DNA of 55,097 bases from Reticulitermes lucifugus (GCA_026260175.1 JAKCWW010002355.1:3320-58416), one strand, 5' to 3'. Positions 18,845 through 30,767 are shown, numbered from the stretch's first letter. Numbers and translations: made by a program. The notes: generated by a model from the sequence alone, not told the origin.

Positions 18845-19055
18845 TGTGAATGGAACGTGCCCACCATCGTTCCATACACAAGCTCTTTATGATATAATGT
18901 GGAAAAATGTGGTAGAGCCAAACAGGCCACAGATGACAGTATAATGCGGCACATACGCATTGCATGATGGATAACTAACGCTACAGACATGCAGTCAGAA
19001 TTTGTAATACTTATTGCTTTTCCACGGCAACAATGGTAACTCGAACGCGCCTCAA
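18845..19055 (+). mobile_element. Family D element, 3' half
   Basis: It matches the second half of 29815-30330: AATGTGGAAAAAT, AGGCCACAGATGA, CCACGGCAACAATGGT. It ends in the terminal repeat CGAACGCGCCTCAA (19042-19055). The first half is missing. Confidence 0.6.
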
Positions 19056-19689
19056 TGCTACGTTTATACGTACATTGCCTGTTTTGTTCTTTTTACTTCC
19101 GTACATAAAGTCTTTGCCAAGTGTATGGGACATGAGATTCTCACGGCGGTGAATAATTAGACTGTGACATCCTGGGATATGTCATCATGTACCGTGTTAG
19201 GTGGTGACGCTTCTAAAAGAGTACGTGTTGACGTAACCCAAAAGACCAAACATTTGGCAAGTTACGCAATATTTAGTTTACTGTCCGGAATGAACATCGC
19301 TGCAGAAGTGAAAAGGAAGAGCACGGCGCAGTGCAGGTGCTGGGGCCAAAGAAACAGCTGAGCGACAAATTGAATGTACGCTTATGAACCAGTGGATCTC
19401 TTCTTGGAACAGTACATGTGAATAATACAAATGCACTCATGTTTGTAAGTCATGATTGGTTTCTTGTTCTGTTTTAATAAATTTAATAAACATTCAAATG
19501 TCAAAAATTTTATGAAAACCTTGTGTATGAATTGTAAGTGCGCAGTCATGAACATAAATATCAATATACGGAATCTTATTGTTGAGGCCACTCCCCATTA
19601 GGTACGTCATATGAAGGTACGTACGCCTCTCAACAGTTAAAATTATTGTTTTTGGAACGATAAAAAATAAAAATAATGGAAAAGTGCTC

Positions 19690-19750
19690 GCTAACCATTT
19701 AGCTACACCACTAACTAACTAGCTAACCAACCAACTAACTAACTGTCTAA
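19690..19750. repeat. CTAA-type simple repeat
   Basis: Short degenerate run of CTAACTAAC-like units, similar in kind to the longer array at 30955-31325. Confidence 0.6.
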
Positions 19751-19794
19751 TTGGATGCAACAAGCCCTTCTTAAAAGCTAATAATGTCACAGTT

Positions 19795-20310
19795 TGTCAA
19801 GCAATGCACCACATTTTAAGGAAGCCGAAGCTGACTACCATGTTTACAGCAGTCCACTCCTTGTGCCTATCCTGAGAGAAATGACTCCAATCCACTCGGA
19901 TCCCGTTTCTTTAAAATTGGTTTTAATATTACCCTACAATTTACGCGTAGGTCTTCAAAGTGGCCTCTTTTCTTAAGGTTTCCCCACCGAAAATTTGTAC
20001 GTACTTCTCGCAGATACGTGCCACATACCCCGCCCATCTCACACCCCTCAGTTTTGTCACCCTAATAACATTGGGTGAGGAGTGCAAATCGTCATTATGC
20101 AGTTTTCTTCAGCCTTATAATGGTTTCTCCATTAGCCTCAAATGTCTTCCTCAGCATGCTATCTTGAACATCCGCAGTCCCAAGTTCTTCGAATATTCAG
20201 ACGCATACAAAACAGTAGGCAGAACTGTAGTTCTGTATATTTTCATCTTTATGTTTTTTAAGTACGAAAGGGAAGACGATTCTGTACTTAATGGTAGCAG
20301 GCTTTTCTCG
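19795..20310 (-). mobile_element. LINE C-terminal tail fragment, antisense orientation
   Basis: The minus strand reads LRGVRWAGYVARI, the RWAGHVARM motif of LINE protein tails, with related sequence on both sides. The plus strand gives a 118-codon open frame over the same bases, a known antisense by-product of this repeat and not a gene. Confidence 0.5.
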
Positions 20311-20319
20311 AATTAATCT

Positions 20320-21770
20320 GCTACTGATTTATTCATGCATGCATTTTATTGCCATGTTAAGTGGGTCCTTGAAACTGCGGCATGGTGCGTCCTTAGGTTG
20401 CAGATGGAGGAGACGGCCTACAGAAACCGAGGGTCGCTGTAAATATACTGATTAAGCTGTCGCAGACGGCGAACAAGAGGTAGTCCACCACTTGAGGTAT
20501 TGGGTGAGGGGCTATCAGTTCTTTATCGTTAAAAATCAACATGTTAAGAAACAATGCTTACATAAGTTTTATTGCTTAACTAAAACAAATTATACAAAAT
20601 GACTATCCATAACCTCAGTACACATCCCTGCATGTCTGTGAATCGAGTTGGCAGCTCGTATTATAAATTGATTATAATTATTTTTACACCGGTTGCAGAG
20701 TCCAAGAGGCGATGAAAGAATGTTTCGTGTTTGCACCTCTTCCTGTCACAGCAGACATTTTAGGTGCACGCACAAATTAAAATGTGGAGGGATAAAGCCT
20801 GGAGATGTGGCTGGCCAATGTTGTAGATTACCACTGCTGAGCCACCGACCAGAGAAGTGTTGTTAGACCTACGTGTTCACAGAATAGCAGGATGTTTATT
20901 GAGGCTGAGGGTGGTGAATTTGAACATTTTTTGTAAATTCAGCAATAGAAACTTTGTGTAAGGACTGCTTTGTTAATCCTTAGCTTTCAGGTAATGTTGA
21001 ATCCATAACTTCTGCAAGTGCGACCTTTGCTTATATGGTGTATCTGACTGGGAATGACAGCTAGAATAAGACCCTAATATTGAGACGTTAAGACATGAGT
21101 CATCCTGCATAAAAGGCGGAGACTTTTCCTAATGCAGGAGAAGATTGCATAACGCACATAAAACATAGAGTGTATTGTGGTAATGTCAATATAACAGTTA
21201 TTAGTGAAAAATTTAAACTGTCTCGTCACTATCATTTTTGAGGTTGATACATAAGAATTACTTGGATAATCTTCTCTTACTCATTCAAAATATATTCACA
21301 AATTTAGTGTTATATCTTGTAATTATATCCAATGCTTGCATCACCACTGTTTTGCAATGATTATTTGAAGAATTGCTCTTCTTGAATTGCTCTTTCCATC
21401 ACAATCACTTAGAGTGCAGCAACTTTATATCGTCTCTCAGGTGACACAAGAGTAAAAGCGCGGATTCTGTAATTAGTTTTGAACAAGAAAAAAAGAAGCA
21501 ACCCTCCTTTATTAATCTTAGCCTCCCAGACTCCATCATGGGTAACTTAAGCAGCTTCGAAGTTACAATCTTGATTCTTAGTTATATTAGTGAGAAATGT
21601 AAGTGAAAGGCGAGGGTCATGCACTGGCACGTGATGGATCATAACAGCATTGTTAACAGTTGGGCCTGCAGAGATGCAAAATTTGGAGTTGCCGTAACAC
21701 GGTTCAGAGACTGCTCACTCTAGGATGTATCTTGCCCCAAGTGACAAAAATTTACATTTTATTTTGAAAA
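20320..21770. other. non-coding intergenic stretch
   Basis: I see no gene and no recognisable repeat here. Confidence 0.5.
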
Positions 21771-21787
21771 GGCAACAGTTCTCTATC

Positions 21788-22033
21788 CTACGGACTGGAC
21801 GATCAGGGTATCGAATCCCGGTGGGGGTGAGATTTTCCGCACCTGTTCAGACCGGCCCTGGGGCGTACCCAGCCTCATGTACGGTGGGTACCGGTTCTCT
21901 TTCCCGGAGGTAAAGCGGCCGGAGCGTGGCCTTGACCACCCACCCCCATCTAGCGCCGAAGTTAATGAATGGGTAGGGCTATACCTCTACTTCCTATCTC
22001 GGCCTTCATGGCATGTTCTAGGGTGAAATTTTT
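21788..22033 (+). mobile_element. SINE family B, 5'-truncated, with target-site duplication
   Basis: It begins inside the tRNA-like head, before the B-box-like GTATCGAATCCC, and continues through the whole family body. AACAGTTCTCTATC (14 bases) occurs exactly before (21774-21787) and after (22034-22047). Full body sequence is present, so it serves as the reference for the gapped copy at 10008. Confidence 0.85.
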
Positions 22034-22369
22034 AACAGTTCTCTATCATTCTTGCTTTCTCCTTAATTTAAAATCACAAGAACAAAAATCTGATGAAGCA
22101 GGCGTTTGTATTTGTCATAGTTCATGTTTAGTCATGGAGAGCTGTATGAAGATTATGAATAACAGGTTGATTGAAAATTTAAATTTGTGTATTAGGAAAA
22201 TGGAATTGAGCTAAGCTACAATTTAATGAAAGGGTGTTTACCACAAACGACGTTTATAGAGATGTTTTTCCAACTTGAGTGAAAATTTGTTTACCTCGTA
22301 TCAGCTTTATATCTAGGTCAATAAAATTGTCATTTTTGTACTTCAATCTAAAATCACCGTGCATCTTTT

Positions 22370-22531
22370 GACAATCACTATTTAAAACACCAAGTGGATG
22401 CACTTTTATTCTAAAAATGTGTAGATCTTTAAAACATTTCAATAAAACGAAATGATTATCAAAATGTTTTAAAGATCTATACATTTTTAGAATAAAGGTG
22501 CATCCAGTTGGTGTTTTAAATAGTGATTGTC
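22370..22531. repeat. foldback, 70-bp arms
   Basis: Arms 22370-22439 and 22462-22531 are inverted copies with about 67 of 70 matches around a 22-base AT-rich loop. The 15-base direct repeat ATTGTCATTTTTGTA is at 22326-22340 and 22526-22540, exactly 200 bases apart. The second copy overlaps the end of the right arm. The pair may mark an insertion, but that is not proven. Confidence 0.85.
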
Positions 22532-22639
22532 ATTTTTGTATTTATTGTTCGCTTGCATATAAGTAAATTTACAGAATTGTGTTACAGAATACAAAACCTT
22601 TACTAAAGTCATCCATATGTCATGTAATTTGTTTGCGCA

Positions 22640-22887
22640 CAGAATAAGTCCCGTATTCCAACTTCCGGACCTAAGGACATTCAGCACGGGCCACAGCGTG
22701 CCACCCAACGCCTCCAAGGAAGAAGGAAGCATCGACGCGTCTGGGTCAACTGATGAGGAAGGATCGCTCAGACAAGGAAGAGGTCACTCAGTTCCGCTAC
22801 CCGACTTAATAATCACTTCGCTAATGGAAAATAGCCAATTCTTCAACCGTAAGAGAGCAGCAAAACTTAAATTGTTCTGTAGCCAGG
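22640..22887 (+). other. coding-like block, unidentified
   Basis: A locally GC-richer block is open on the plus strand for about 80 codons. It contains an acidic stretch KEEGSIDASGSTDEEGS and two HSVP motifs (STGHSVPPN and GRGHSVPLPD). An acceptor-like GCGCACAG precedes it at about 22639, and a donor-like CAG|GTAGGC follows at 22887/22888. No partner exon was found and the minus strand is also open over part of it. It could be a lone exon, a retroposed gene piece, or repeat sequence. Function unknown. Confidence 0.25.
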
Positions 22888-23159
22888 TAGGCGGGGCTAA
22901 GATACGGTGTGCTTGTAGCGTAATTCCATTGAACCTCGACTTTTTGTTTCTTTCAGTCGGATATCAGTTTAACTGAGGTAGCACTAGTTGTAAGTAAGTG
23001 TATTTACGGTAGGTACGTCATACATGATTTAAAAAACGGAAAATCATGTAGAAGAATAATTTTATTATGTGTAACTGTAAAATAAGTCGCCCCTTATTGA
23101 GGAAATACGAACACGGCACAGAATGTCATTATTCAGACTAAATAGTAAAGTTTAAATTT

Positions 23160-23480
23160 GGCCGTGCCATGGCTCAGGCGGTTAGTCGCAGGCCTCTCAC
23201 CACGGAGGCCCGGGTTCGATCCCAGGTCAAGTCCATGTGAGATTTGTGGTNNNNNNNNNNNNNNNNNNNNNNNNNNNNNNNNNNNNNNNNNNNNNNNNNN
23301 NNNNNNNNNNNNNNNNNNNNNNNNNNNNNNNNNNNNNNNNNNNNNNNNNNNNNNNNNNNNNNNNNNNNNNNNNNNNNNNNNNNNNNNNNNNNNATCACAG
23401 GGGTTGCACAATAAGCCTTAAGGCTGCGGTGCGTCCGTAGCGTCAGCTGCGGGGCCTCCTCACAAACAAAAAAAAAAAAA
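23160..23480 (+). mobile_element. SINE family A with assembly gap and target-site duplication
   Basis: Head GGCCGTGCCATGGCTCAGG and B-box GGTTCGATCCC are present, then a run of N, then the family end (GCGGTGCGTCCGTAGC) and a poly(A) tail. AAGTTTAAATTT (12 bases) lies directly before (23148-23159) and after (23481-23492). The intact poly(A) and exact duplication suggest a fairly young copy. Confidence 0.9.
23251..23393. other. assembly gap (143 N)
   Basis: The undetermined bases fall wholly within SINE A. Intact copies suggest the missing part is the GACAAAGTG...CTTCGGTTTTCC segment. Confidence 0.95.
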
Positions 23481-23492
23481 AAGTTTAAATTT

Positions 23493-24770
23493 TGTTATAC
23501 GCTAACGGCAGTTTAATTGTTGCATATTTCGTAAACAAGAAAGTCGCTAAACTATAAGAACTTGCAAGCACAGTTTCAGTAATTAAGGAACTGCCTGCAG
23601 AAGTCTGTCTGTAATTATGTTGTACATTGCATTACGAAAGCAATTATGTGGCCAGAAGTAGCAATTTTGACGGTGTTAGCAAAGACTATCGTAATATTGA
23701 CGGGCAGGTACATTTTTATTTAAAAATATACACTCTTTGTAGTCTGAGGGTGCAGGAAGATATTTCCAACTGTTATTTTTAATGTTTTTATAGTACTATC
23801 GACGTGGCTAATGATATTACGTAGGCCTTACACACGACAGTTGTTGAATATTATTATTTTTGTTTGAACACGTCTGAAATTAACTGGTGGAATTTAATGC
23901 TAGTATTTACTTAGCATGTCTAATCATCTTCATGGATGCGAGAATGTAAGCATTTGTAGGTTTGTAAATTGCAGTGTAATTTGTAGGCCTACATATTGCA
24001 GAGGTTCAAGTTGTAGCTGTTGGACATGATTTTACTGAAGTGGTCTGCCTTCTAGGTGTCTGTTTACAAAGGGAAAAAATACAGAGATATGTGTAAACTA
24101 ATTCATAGTTCATGATAGAAGAGCCTACACATTACACAATTTATCCACATGCAAGTGTTATCAACATTCCCAGAGTAGAAGAGGTAACTTTGAGCAAAAT
24201 ACTGTTTACTTTTTCCTGACCTGTAACATAGAGACGCAACACATTTTTATTAACTATCTTCGTCTAAAATATAAATCCTGTACCATCATGAAGGAAAATA
24301 AGGCCTGTTGTGTGAAGCTAGTCAAGCAATTCGCACGCAATTCGAAGTTTAATTGCCCTGTTCACGAGAGCTCGCCAGCTGTCTGCCCTGTGCCAAAGGA
24401 ATTTAGTGCACATTGTCACACTTATATTCGTAAGAAAAATTTCCACAGTAACCTGTTATTTACATGTAAGTCTTTTCGAGAGTAGAAAAGGCGATTTTAT
24501 GAAGAAAATGAAGAATTTAAGGTCTTTATATATTTACATGATGGCTCAATAAACGCGGAAATTTACCGCAATTTTATGCATTGAATATGTCACCTATGTC
24601 TGCTGCTCTTTATGAAAAACAGGCCTACTCACTTCATACGTTTCCATGTCACACGCGGAAAATATCGTGTTTAGACTGGCGTTTATTCTGTTGTCTTTAA
24701 TATATGTCTGTACGATCCGGGATACCTCATTCAATAAAGAGATTGTCTATGGGCTGGAAGAACGGTATTC
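23493..24770. other. non-coding intergenic stretch
   Basis: No gene is supported. TAGGCCTA occurs at 23984-23991. Confidence 0.5.
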
Positions 24771-24774
24771 GGTT

Positions 24775-24990
24775 TTTGGGAGGGGTAGGGATCTTTTCTA
24801 CGTAATCATGACAAAAGTGGCTCACTGGCCCACCCAGCCGTCTATTCCGTAGCTGCTAGGTGCTATTTCCCCTTGGGTAAAGCGGCTGCAGAGTTCAGCT
24901 GATCACTATTGCCTTGGAAATCTGTTTTCTTTCTTCCTTATGTTTTATGGTAAGGTGCTTGTGTACTGGAAACGTTACCTTTACCTTTTG
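24775..24990 (+). mobile_element. SINE family B, decayed
   Basis: CCCACCCAGCC, GGGTAAAGCGGCTG and the final AACGTTACCTTTACCTTT match family B in order, with heavy divergence between them. Confidence 0.45.
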
Positions 24991-26985
24991 TGCAGACTGG
25001 CCAGTAAAGAAGAATTCCTGCTAAAGCTTGCCACGTAAAATCATATATATATATAATATTCATACTCGAGGTCGGTGAACTTCAATGGAAATATATAAAC
25101 ATAGCTTATATTTTGTAAAGGACTTATGAAAGAGAGCGTTAATAGCATTGCAAGAGGGAACCTCATTCCAAATCCTAGGAAGTCCCAACAGAAGTTTTAG
25201 TCACTAATTCTATTTCTGCAGTGCCTTTAATTCTGTATATACAGGCTGAAAATAAATTCGCACACAAGCTTTCCGTTTGTGATTTTAGCAACATATGTCC
25301 TGTGACGTGTAGTTTTCGAGGTAGACATTACCGACAGATAACACAAGGTATCAAATGATTGAGCCATGGGCGCCTCGTAGTTTCGTGTAAAATATGCGTA
25401 GAGGACCATACTTTGTAAAAGATGTGCTTTCCACGAGAAGTGTTATGGATCCAGTTGATCGTCAAGAAATAATTCCAGCACCTTTGGTTGTGATAGTTCC
25501 CATTCTCATGCGATATCGCGTGAGATTCAACACTGCTCTCTTTCCAAGCTGCAATTATGGCATTTTCATTGACTGGTGCAAGTGCCGTAATTGTTGCACT
25601 TCCTGTCTCACAGAGACGCTGCTGCAATCACCAAAACACGTTAGCCTTGGGATGACTTCGACAAGGAGAATATAATGCCAATTCCCGTGCATGTCGCTGT
25701 ATTCGTTGTGTGTGAATTCAGTGAGTATTCTATCACAACTGATCCCTGTTGTACAGCATGTCTTGAGTATACCTAACGACGTGCTTTATCGTCGTGACAA
25801 CACTGCACAGAAGTGGGTTACGCCATTTGAAGGTGACGTGTATCTGTGAAGCTAACGTCTCAGGACACATGTGTCGCATGTTTACTCACTTTTTAACGAG
25901 GACTTACACTATCGATAAAAAAGTACTCTTAAAAATAGAGCAAAATCAATAAATAAAATTAAACCACAAAAAAACAAAGAGGTTTTTAATTTAAAAATAA
26001 TGTACACTGTTACGTGACGATAATATACGTAATGTGCAAAATGAGACTCAGATATTCTGTAACTGTGTGATGTCCGAGTGCGTGGAAGCTGGATTTCCTG
26101 GATCACGAAGTTTAGTCTGAAATAAAGATAAACTACAATTAAAGTCACAGATATAACACTGTATTATTTCGGATTTGTGTACGAGTTCTAAAAATAAAAC
26201 ATCGCGCAGTGGTTTAAACCATAAGAAGATATTTTATGTGACGTAATTTTGTCACCAGTTACAAAGCAATGGGAAAGGTGCGGTAATTTACAAGGGGGCA
26301 ATTAAAATCCACCATGCATAACTGTACTATCCACCATCTCCAACAAATTTCATAAATTTAAGTGCCAGAATGGATATTCAAGAAGTTTCTACAACAGTTA
26401 ACATTGCCGAATTTTGTTTGTGCTTAGCAAATTGAACAGAAATATGATAACCGCTTCGGATTTTGTACACACAATTCTAGGTGTTTTTTAATTCGTAACA
26501 TACGGATTTTCCAAAACCGCACTCCTATCTATGAAAATATTATAGGCCTACTCTTGCAATGGGGTCGTTATAGTCCAGGATTCTTTACCAGCACTATAAA
26601 TTATTTGTTGCTGACGCGAAGAAGGAGCAAGTCAAAAGTTCTGAAAAATATGAGTTATGTTGGAACTCAATTTTACTAATATTGTTTGTGAAAATAATAT
26701 GAACTTAGTTGTTGAAATTGTCCGTGTCTGTCCCTGCTCTTTTGTCTGTCATTATAGAATACGTTCTATCTCTCGACTCTTTATAATCTATACGGCTGAA
26801 TATTTGTCATTAAATACAAGAGTGAATAATCCACAATTTATATCACCCACTCGGTTTCATCACAGATGTGTAAAATTTATTGAGTTCGTGCTTATTTCCA
26901 GCTATAATATTATAACTGAAGTACGCTTGTACCTTCTATCACATGAAATTTTTTAAAACCCCTAACCGCAGTACGTGGCAATACA
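24991..26985. other. non-coding intergenic stretch
   Basis: No gene is supported. Short TA repeats occur at about 25045. The part at 25210-25880 is open in pieces on both strands and looks like an old unclassified repeat. TAGGCCTA occurs at 26543-26550. Confidence 0.45.
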
Positions 26986-26991
26986 TTTATT
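26986..26991 (-). other. VP-2 poly(A) signal
   Basis: AATAAA on the minus strand, about 125 bases past the VP-2 stop codon. It is the first such hexamer after the gene. Confidence 0.6.
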
Positions 26992-27113
26992 TACATTAAT
27001 TTCAGGAGAATTTGCTATTAGTTACTGATGTTAAGTTAGTCTGTGTTATGCGAAAGGTAGGCCTGCAACATGTAGAAATATGCACTTGTTTGCATACCGT
27101 CATGTGAAGTAAT

Positions 27114-30100
27114 TTAACCGTGGTGGAAGCCGATGTGTTCGTCATAACCGCCAAATCCGTAACCTCCGTCCAAACCGTAACTGCCAATGTCGTGCCCCTT
27201 CAGGAGGACAGGGACATGCTTCTGGACTACGACAGGCTGTGGTACAGGGACTGCAAAGGGCTTAGGTACAGGAACAGCCACAGGCTGAGGGACGTGCACA
27301 GGGACGGACACAGGATAGGGAACCTTAACAGGTACTTTCACTGGGTACGGGACCGGCCTCTCTACAGTGTAAGGTACTGGCTTCTCTACAGGGACGGGAT
27401 AAGGCTTAGGGACGTGAACGGGGTAAGGCCTATCTACAGGAACTGCAACTGGAACCTTCACAGGGACAGGTACATGCTTTTCGACTGTGACTGGGTACGG
27501 CTGTGGCACAGGTACGGGGACTTCTTTAGTGACGGTGACTGCCTTGACATATCCTTCGTGGGCCAGACCGATACTTCCGCCCAGGCCGTAGCCGCCCTGG
27601 CCGTAGCCGCCAAGGCCGTAGCCGCCCAGGCCGTACCCGCCGATCCCGTGGTCCAGTTCGCCGTATCCGTACCCTAGACCGAGAAGGCCCCTCTTGTCCT
27701 GCTTTTTGTCGCCTTTCGCGGCCGTCTGCTCCACAGTGCCAGCGGTGACCATGGCAGCAACTGCCAGCAGAACTGTGAACATCTGTAAGGGACAAAGTAA
27801 TATACACGTTGGAAGCAATTCTCTTCTTCCTAAAACACAGCAATATCCTGTTCAACCATCCGGATGCTTTTAGTGAATCAGCATTTCATGGGATCAAATT
27901 ACCTGTATACCTGAAGTCTGTAGTGTTGTGTCATATGTGTAAGTATGTCATCGTGGTTTAATCTAGATTTTAGTCTACAAAATACCAATATATAATTTGG
28001 TGCAGTATAACTTGAGCATCGCAGTATTTTAGCTAGATAAATTGAAATGGCTTTTTTGATAGCATTCTTAAGCCCGGCAATGGCTGGAGGTGAGTTGTCG
28101 GCTTAATGCCTCGGCCAGCTTAATCGCCGGAGAGGATTCCCTGCTGCCCACGGATAAGAGGTTTGTTGGGACTTGGTGGTGGTCGGGACGCGATGTAGAA
28201 GGGAACATCTGTTGCGCCTTTCGAGAATCGAGCCGCCATTTCTCGTCGTCCAGTCCGTAATCTGATTACTTCACTGAATGAGTAATTCCTACTTTGTTAG
28301 ATGTAGTTGTATGTTTGAACTAAGATTATTTCTGAAGGGTAGTGCACCAATTATACTAGTCACAGGTGCCTTCTAAATGTCACTGAAACAGTGATGTCAA
28401 AGATGTTACTAACGTGACTTCTGTAATCTGATTTTCGATACGCATGACGCTTTATTTCACGCCACAATACCTCATCATATCGTGGGTAAATTTCACATTC
28501 GTAACTGTATATATTTTCGGTCTAGATTTTACAAATACTTCTGCGAAAAAGGGAACAATTTCTGGTAACACGTAGGACATCTAGCCAAATGTCCTTGAGA
28601 TGCTCCACAGTTTGCAAAATCATATTTATAAATAGGTAATTAAAATGTAGAAAGTAGGTATGTATTTACGTTCGCTTGTAATCTTCTTAGGTCAGACATA
28701 CAAACGTCACTGTTATGTTTGTAATTTTTAAAACAGAAAATTGGTAGGCCGACTTATGTTTGTAGTCGGGAAGAAAAAAAAACTCTTGTGCAGCTGGAAT
28801 TGCTAAAGAAATGTTGGTGTGAAATTGAAACCTAACCCCAGATTTTAAACCGTAACAAACATTTTGTTTAGTACTTTAGAGATATGTGATGAACATATTT
28901 TCATTTGTTTATTACCACACGGAATATCAGCCACAACCGGAATATTAAATAATGTAATCTTTCCTTCCATGGAGCGTCATGTTTGTGGTAACATTTGTTT
29001 GTTTGTTTGTTTGTTTGTTTTATGATGTAGTCAGTATATGATAATGTATAGCGTCACTGGTAGCATATTTGGTGAGTGAAAAATTTTAAAATTTTCGGTA
29101 AAAGGCAGCCCTGGCCTAATTCAGGCCTTCTTCAGGCATTTGTTTGGAGCGACACAGGAGAAGTTCGAAAGCCACAATTCAGGATGATCGGTGTCACGGT
29201 AAAGATTCGAACCGGAGACTTCCAGAATATACATATAGAGAGCTGCCGCTACACCAGTCTGCTTGGTTATGTTGATAAACTAACAAAACGAAAGATGCGG
29301 TGACATCTAGTAGCATCTTATCAAATTTTTATAAAATTCGGCCAGGTACCAACCTGGCACTGAGAAAATAAGTAGGCCTAACTAAACCTCTGGTAACAAA
29401 ATCAGAAGGCCCAAGGCCACAGTGTATAGAGGGGGGAGCACCATTGCTTTAAGGCTCTACTACTTTTGTGCCAACTTCAGCTTTCCAAAATCCAGACCGT
29501 GACGACAGAATCACAGTAATGCAAACATTGTATGTGTGACAGAGGAAATGTCAGTACAGAATTACAAAATAACTGAGTCATGGATGTATAAACATTACAT
29601 CTGTTATGAAGGAAAGACCTTTATCAAAAGTGAAATTTAATTCTTGCTTACCTCACATTTTTATTTATTTAATTAATTATCAGTCAAGAATGACCTGTGT
29701 AACTGAGTTGACTTGAAACCATTGACCTAAACACGCTATTTGACAAAATTCCTATGTTATGCAGTCGTAATTTATTACACTTTGAAAAAATAGTTGCTAC
29801 TGAAACCCACACCTTTTTTTTAGGCGCGTTCCCAAAATTGAGAGAAGCGACTATTAGCTTCATCATGCCAGTCTGTCTGTCCGTCTGTCCGCTTGCAACA
29901 ACTCGACTCCCACTGGACGGACTTTCTTGAAATTTGATATTTGAGGATTTTTCGAAAGTTTGCCGAGAAAATTCAAGTTTCATTAAAATCTAACAAGAAT
30001 AACGGGTACTCTTCATAAAGCCCTATATACATTTATGATAATATCTCGCTGAATTCTTCTTAGAATGGGAAATGTTTCAGAAAAAAAGTTGTAGAGAAAA

Positions 30101-30699
30101 TCAAAATACACAATTTTTGTTCAGTACATTTTTTAAAAAAAATCGTGCCTTTTATGAGATAATGTGGAAAAATATGGTAGAGCCAGACAGGCCACAGATG
30201 AAAATATAATACGGCGCATGTGCTTGGCATTCAGGATAACTGAGGCTACAGACACACACTCAAACTATGTAACACATTGCGCTTCCACGGCAACAATGGT
30301 TACGCCACCGCGCCTCAGTGTTAGCTCTGACTTGCTGATTTAGAATTGATTTTGAAACTAAGATTTATTAGCCATTTTGTAGAACTCGCTGGACGGAGAC
30401 TCCATATAACTGCCTCTACTTACACAGGACGCAACATCGGAAAATGCGGACACACGTCATTGTGTTGGTGCGGGCCTACAAACTCTCATTCGTCCATTCT
30501 GTACCTTCCTTTAACCTCTTGTTCGCTATTATTGGAAGAGTTGTTAAGTGGTTTTGAGTCCTTAAGTTTTCCTCTAATTTTGCAAATATTGTAAAATTAA
30601 ATGTAAGTGTGATATATGCAATAACGCAAGCCTCTAATCACGGTTAGAGAATAAGTAAGGACTAAAGGAATATAACGCAGGACTTACTGTGAACTTCAT
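27114..30699 (-). CDS. VP-2: secreted Gly- and Val-Pro-rich cuticle-like protein (two exons)
   Basis: Exons are 30699-30688 and 27782-27114, giving 226 residues; the intron is 2905 bases and phase 0. Exon 1 encodes MKFT and ends at GTAAGT. Exon 2 starts after CCCTTACAG with MFTVLLAVAAMV. Joined, residues 1-18 make a signal peptide. A basic segment ends in Asp-Lys-Arg-Gly at 33-36. A Gly/Tyr region at 36-82 includes four GGYG(L/Q)G units. The Val-Pro core spans about 92-198, with recurring PYPV, KPVP and VPVP steps. A Gly/Tyr/His tail ends FHHG. There is no cysteine. It is paralogous to VP-3 through the whole core, with many differences at third codon positions, so the reading frame is under selection. 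A structural cuticle role is inferred. Exon 2 could start at an upstream in-frame ATG at 27818, but the good acceptor and the exon 1 with TATA box argue against it. The plus strand over exon 2 is also open; that is a shadow. Confidence 0.88.
28065..28300 (-). mobile_element. SINE family B, decayed
   Basis: On the minus strand a B-box-like GGCTCGATTCTCG is followed by the AAGCTGGCCGAGGC and CACCTCCAGCCATTGCCG segments of family B. Many substitutions show an old insertion. Confidence 0.5.
28994..29020 (+). repeat. TTTG microsatellite
   Basis: Nearly seven uninterrupted TTTG units inside the VP-2 intron. Confidence 0.9.
29085..29280 (-). mobile_element. SINE family E, tRNA-derived
   Basis: The minus strand shows an A-box-like TGGTGTAGCGGCAGC and a B-box GGTTCGAATC about 45 bases later. 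The body that follows (GAATTGTGGCTTTCGAAC, CTGTGTCGCTCC) is unlike families A-C. It is the only copy I found in the window, so it could also be a decayed tRNA gene with attached sequence. Confidence 0.45.
29815..30330 (+). mobile_element. Family D element, almost complete, terminal inverted repeats
   Basis: It starts with AGGCGCGTTC and ends with a CGCGCCTCA-like inverted copy. Inside are a GTCT-rich stretch (CAGTCTGTCTGTCCGTCTGT) and the AATGTGGAAAAAT...CCACGGCAACAATGGT part shared with 18845-19055 and 53411-53934. No transposase is present, so it is a non-autonomous DNA-transposon-like element. Confidence 0.6.
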
Positions 30700-30759
30700 G
30701 GCTCCCGATGTGGCCTGGCCTCAAGTGAACAGTGTACATGTTTAGAGCCTAAACCCAGC

Positions 30760-30767
30760 TATTTATA
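30760..30767 (-). promoter_or_regulatory. TATA box of VP-2
   Basis: TATAAATA on the minus strand, 61 bases before the ATG (30699). An ACACTGTT initiator-like sequence lies about 30 bases downstream. An earlier ATG at 30739 would fall upstream of the expected start site. Confidence 0.75.

Larger units (their letters stand above)
27783..30687 (-). other. VP-2 intron
   Basis: Donor GTAAGT is at 30687-30682 and acceptor TTACAG at 27788-27783. It contains a decayed SINE B, a TTTG microsatellite, a second tRNA-derived SINE type and an almost complete family D element. I see no other gene inside. Confidence 0.8.

Noticed and set aside
22744..22770. CTGATGAG on the plus strand as a hammerhead
   Set aside because: No GAAA follows a stem II; the match to the box alone is chance.
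25328..25675. Open frames on both strands suggesting a transposase fragment
   Set aside because: No catalytic motif or recognisable family; the both-strand openness and stop-rich surroundings suggest old repeat.
29200..29275. Possible tRNA gene with A-box and B-box on the minus strand
   Set aside because: I could not fold acceptor and anticodon stems by eye, and the sequence continues into a SINE-like body, so I called it a SINE.
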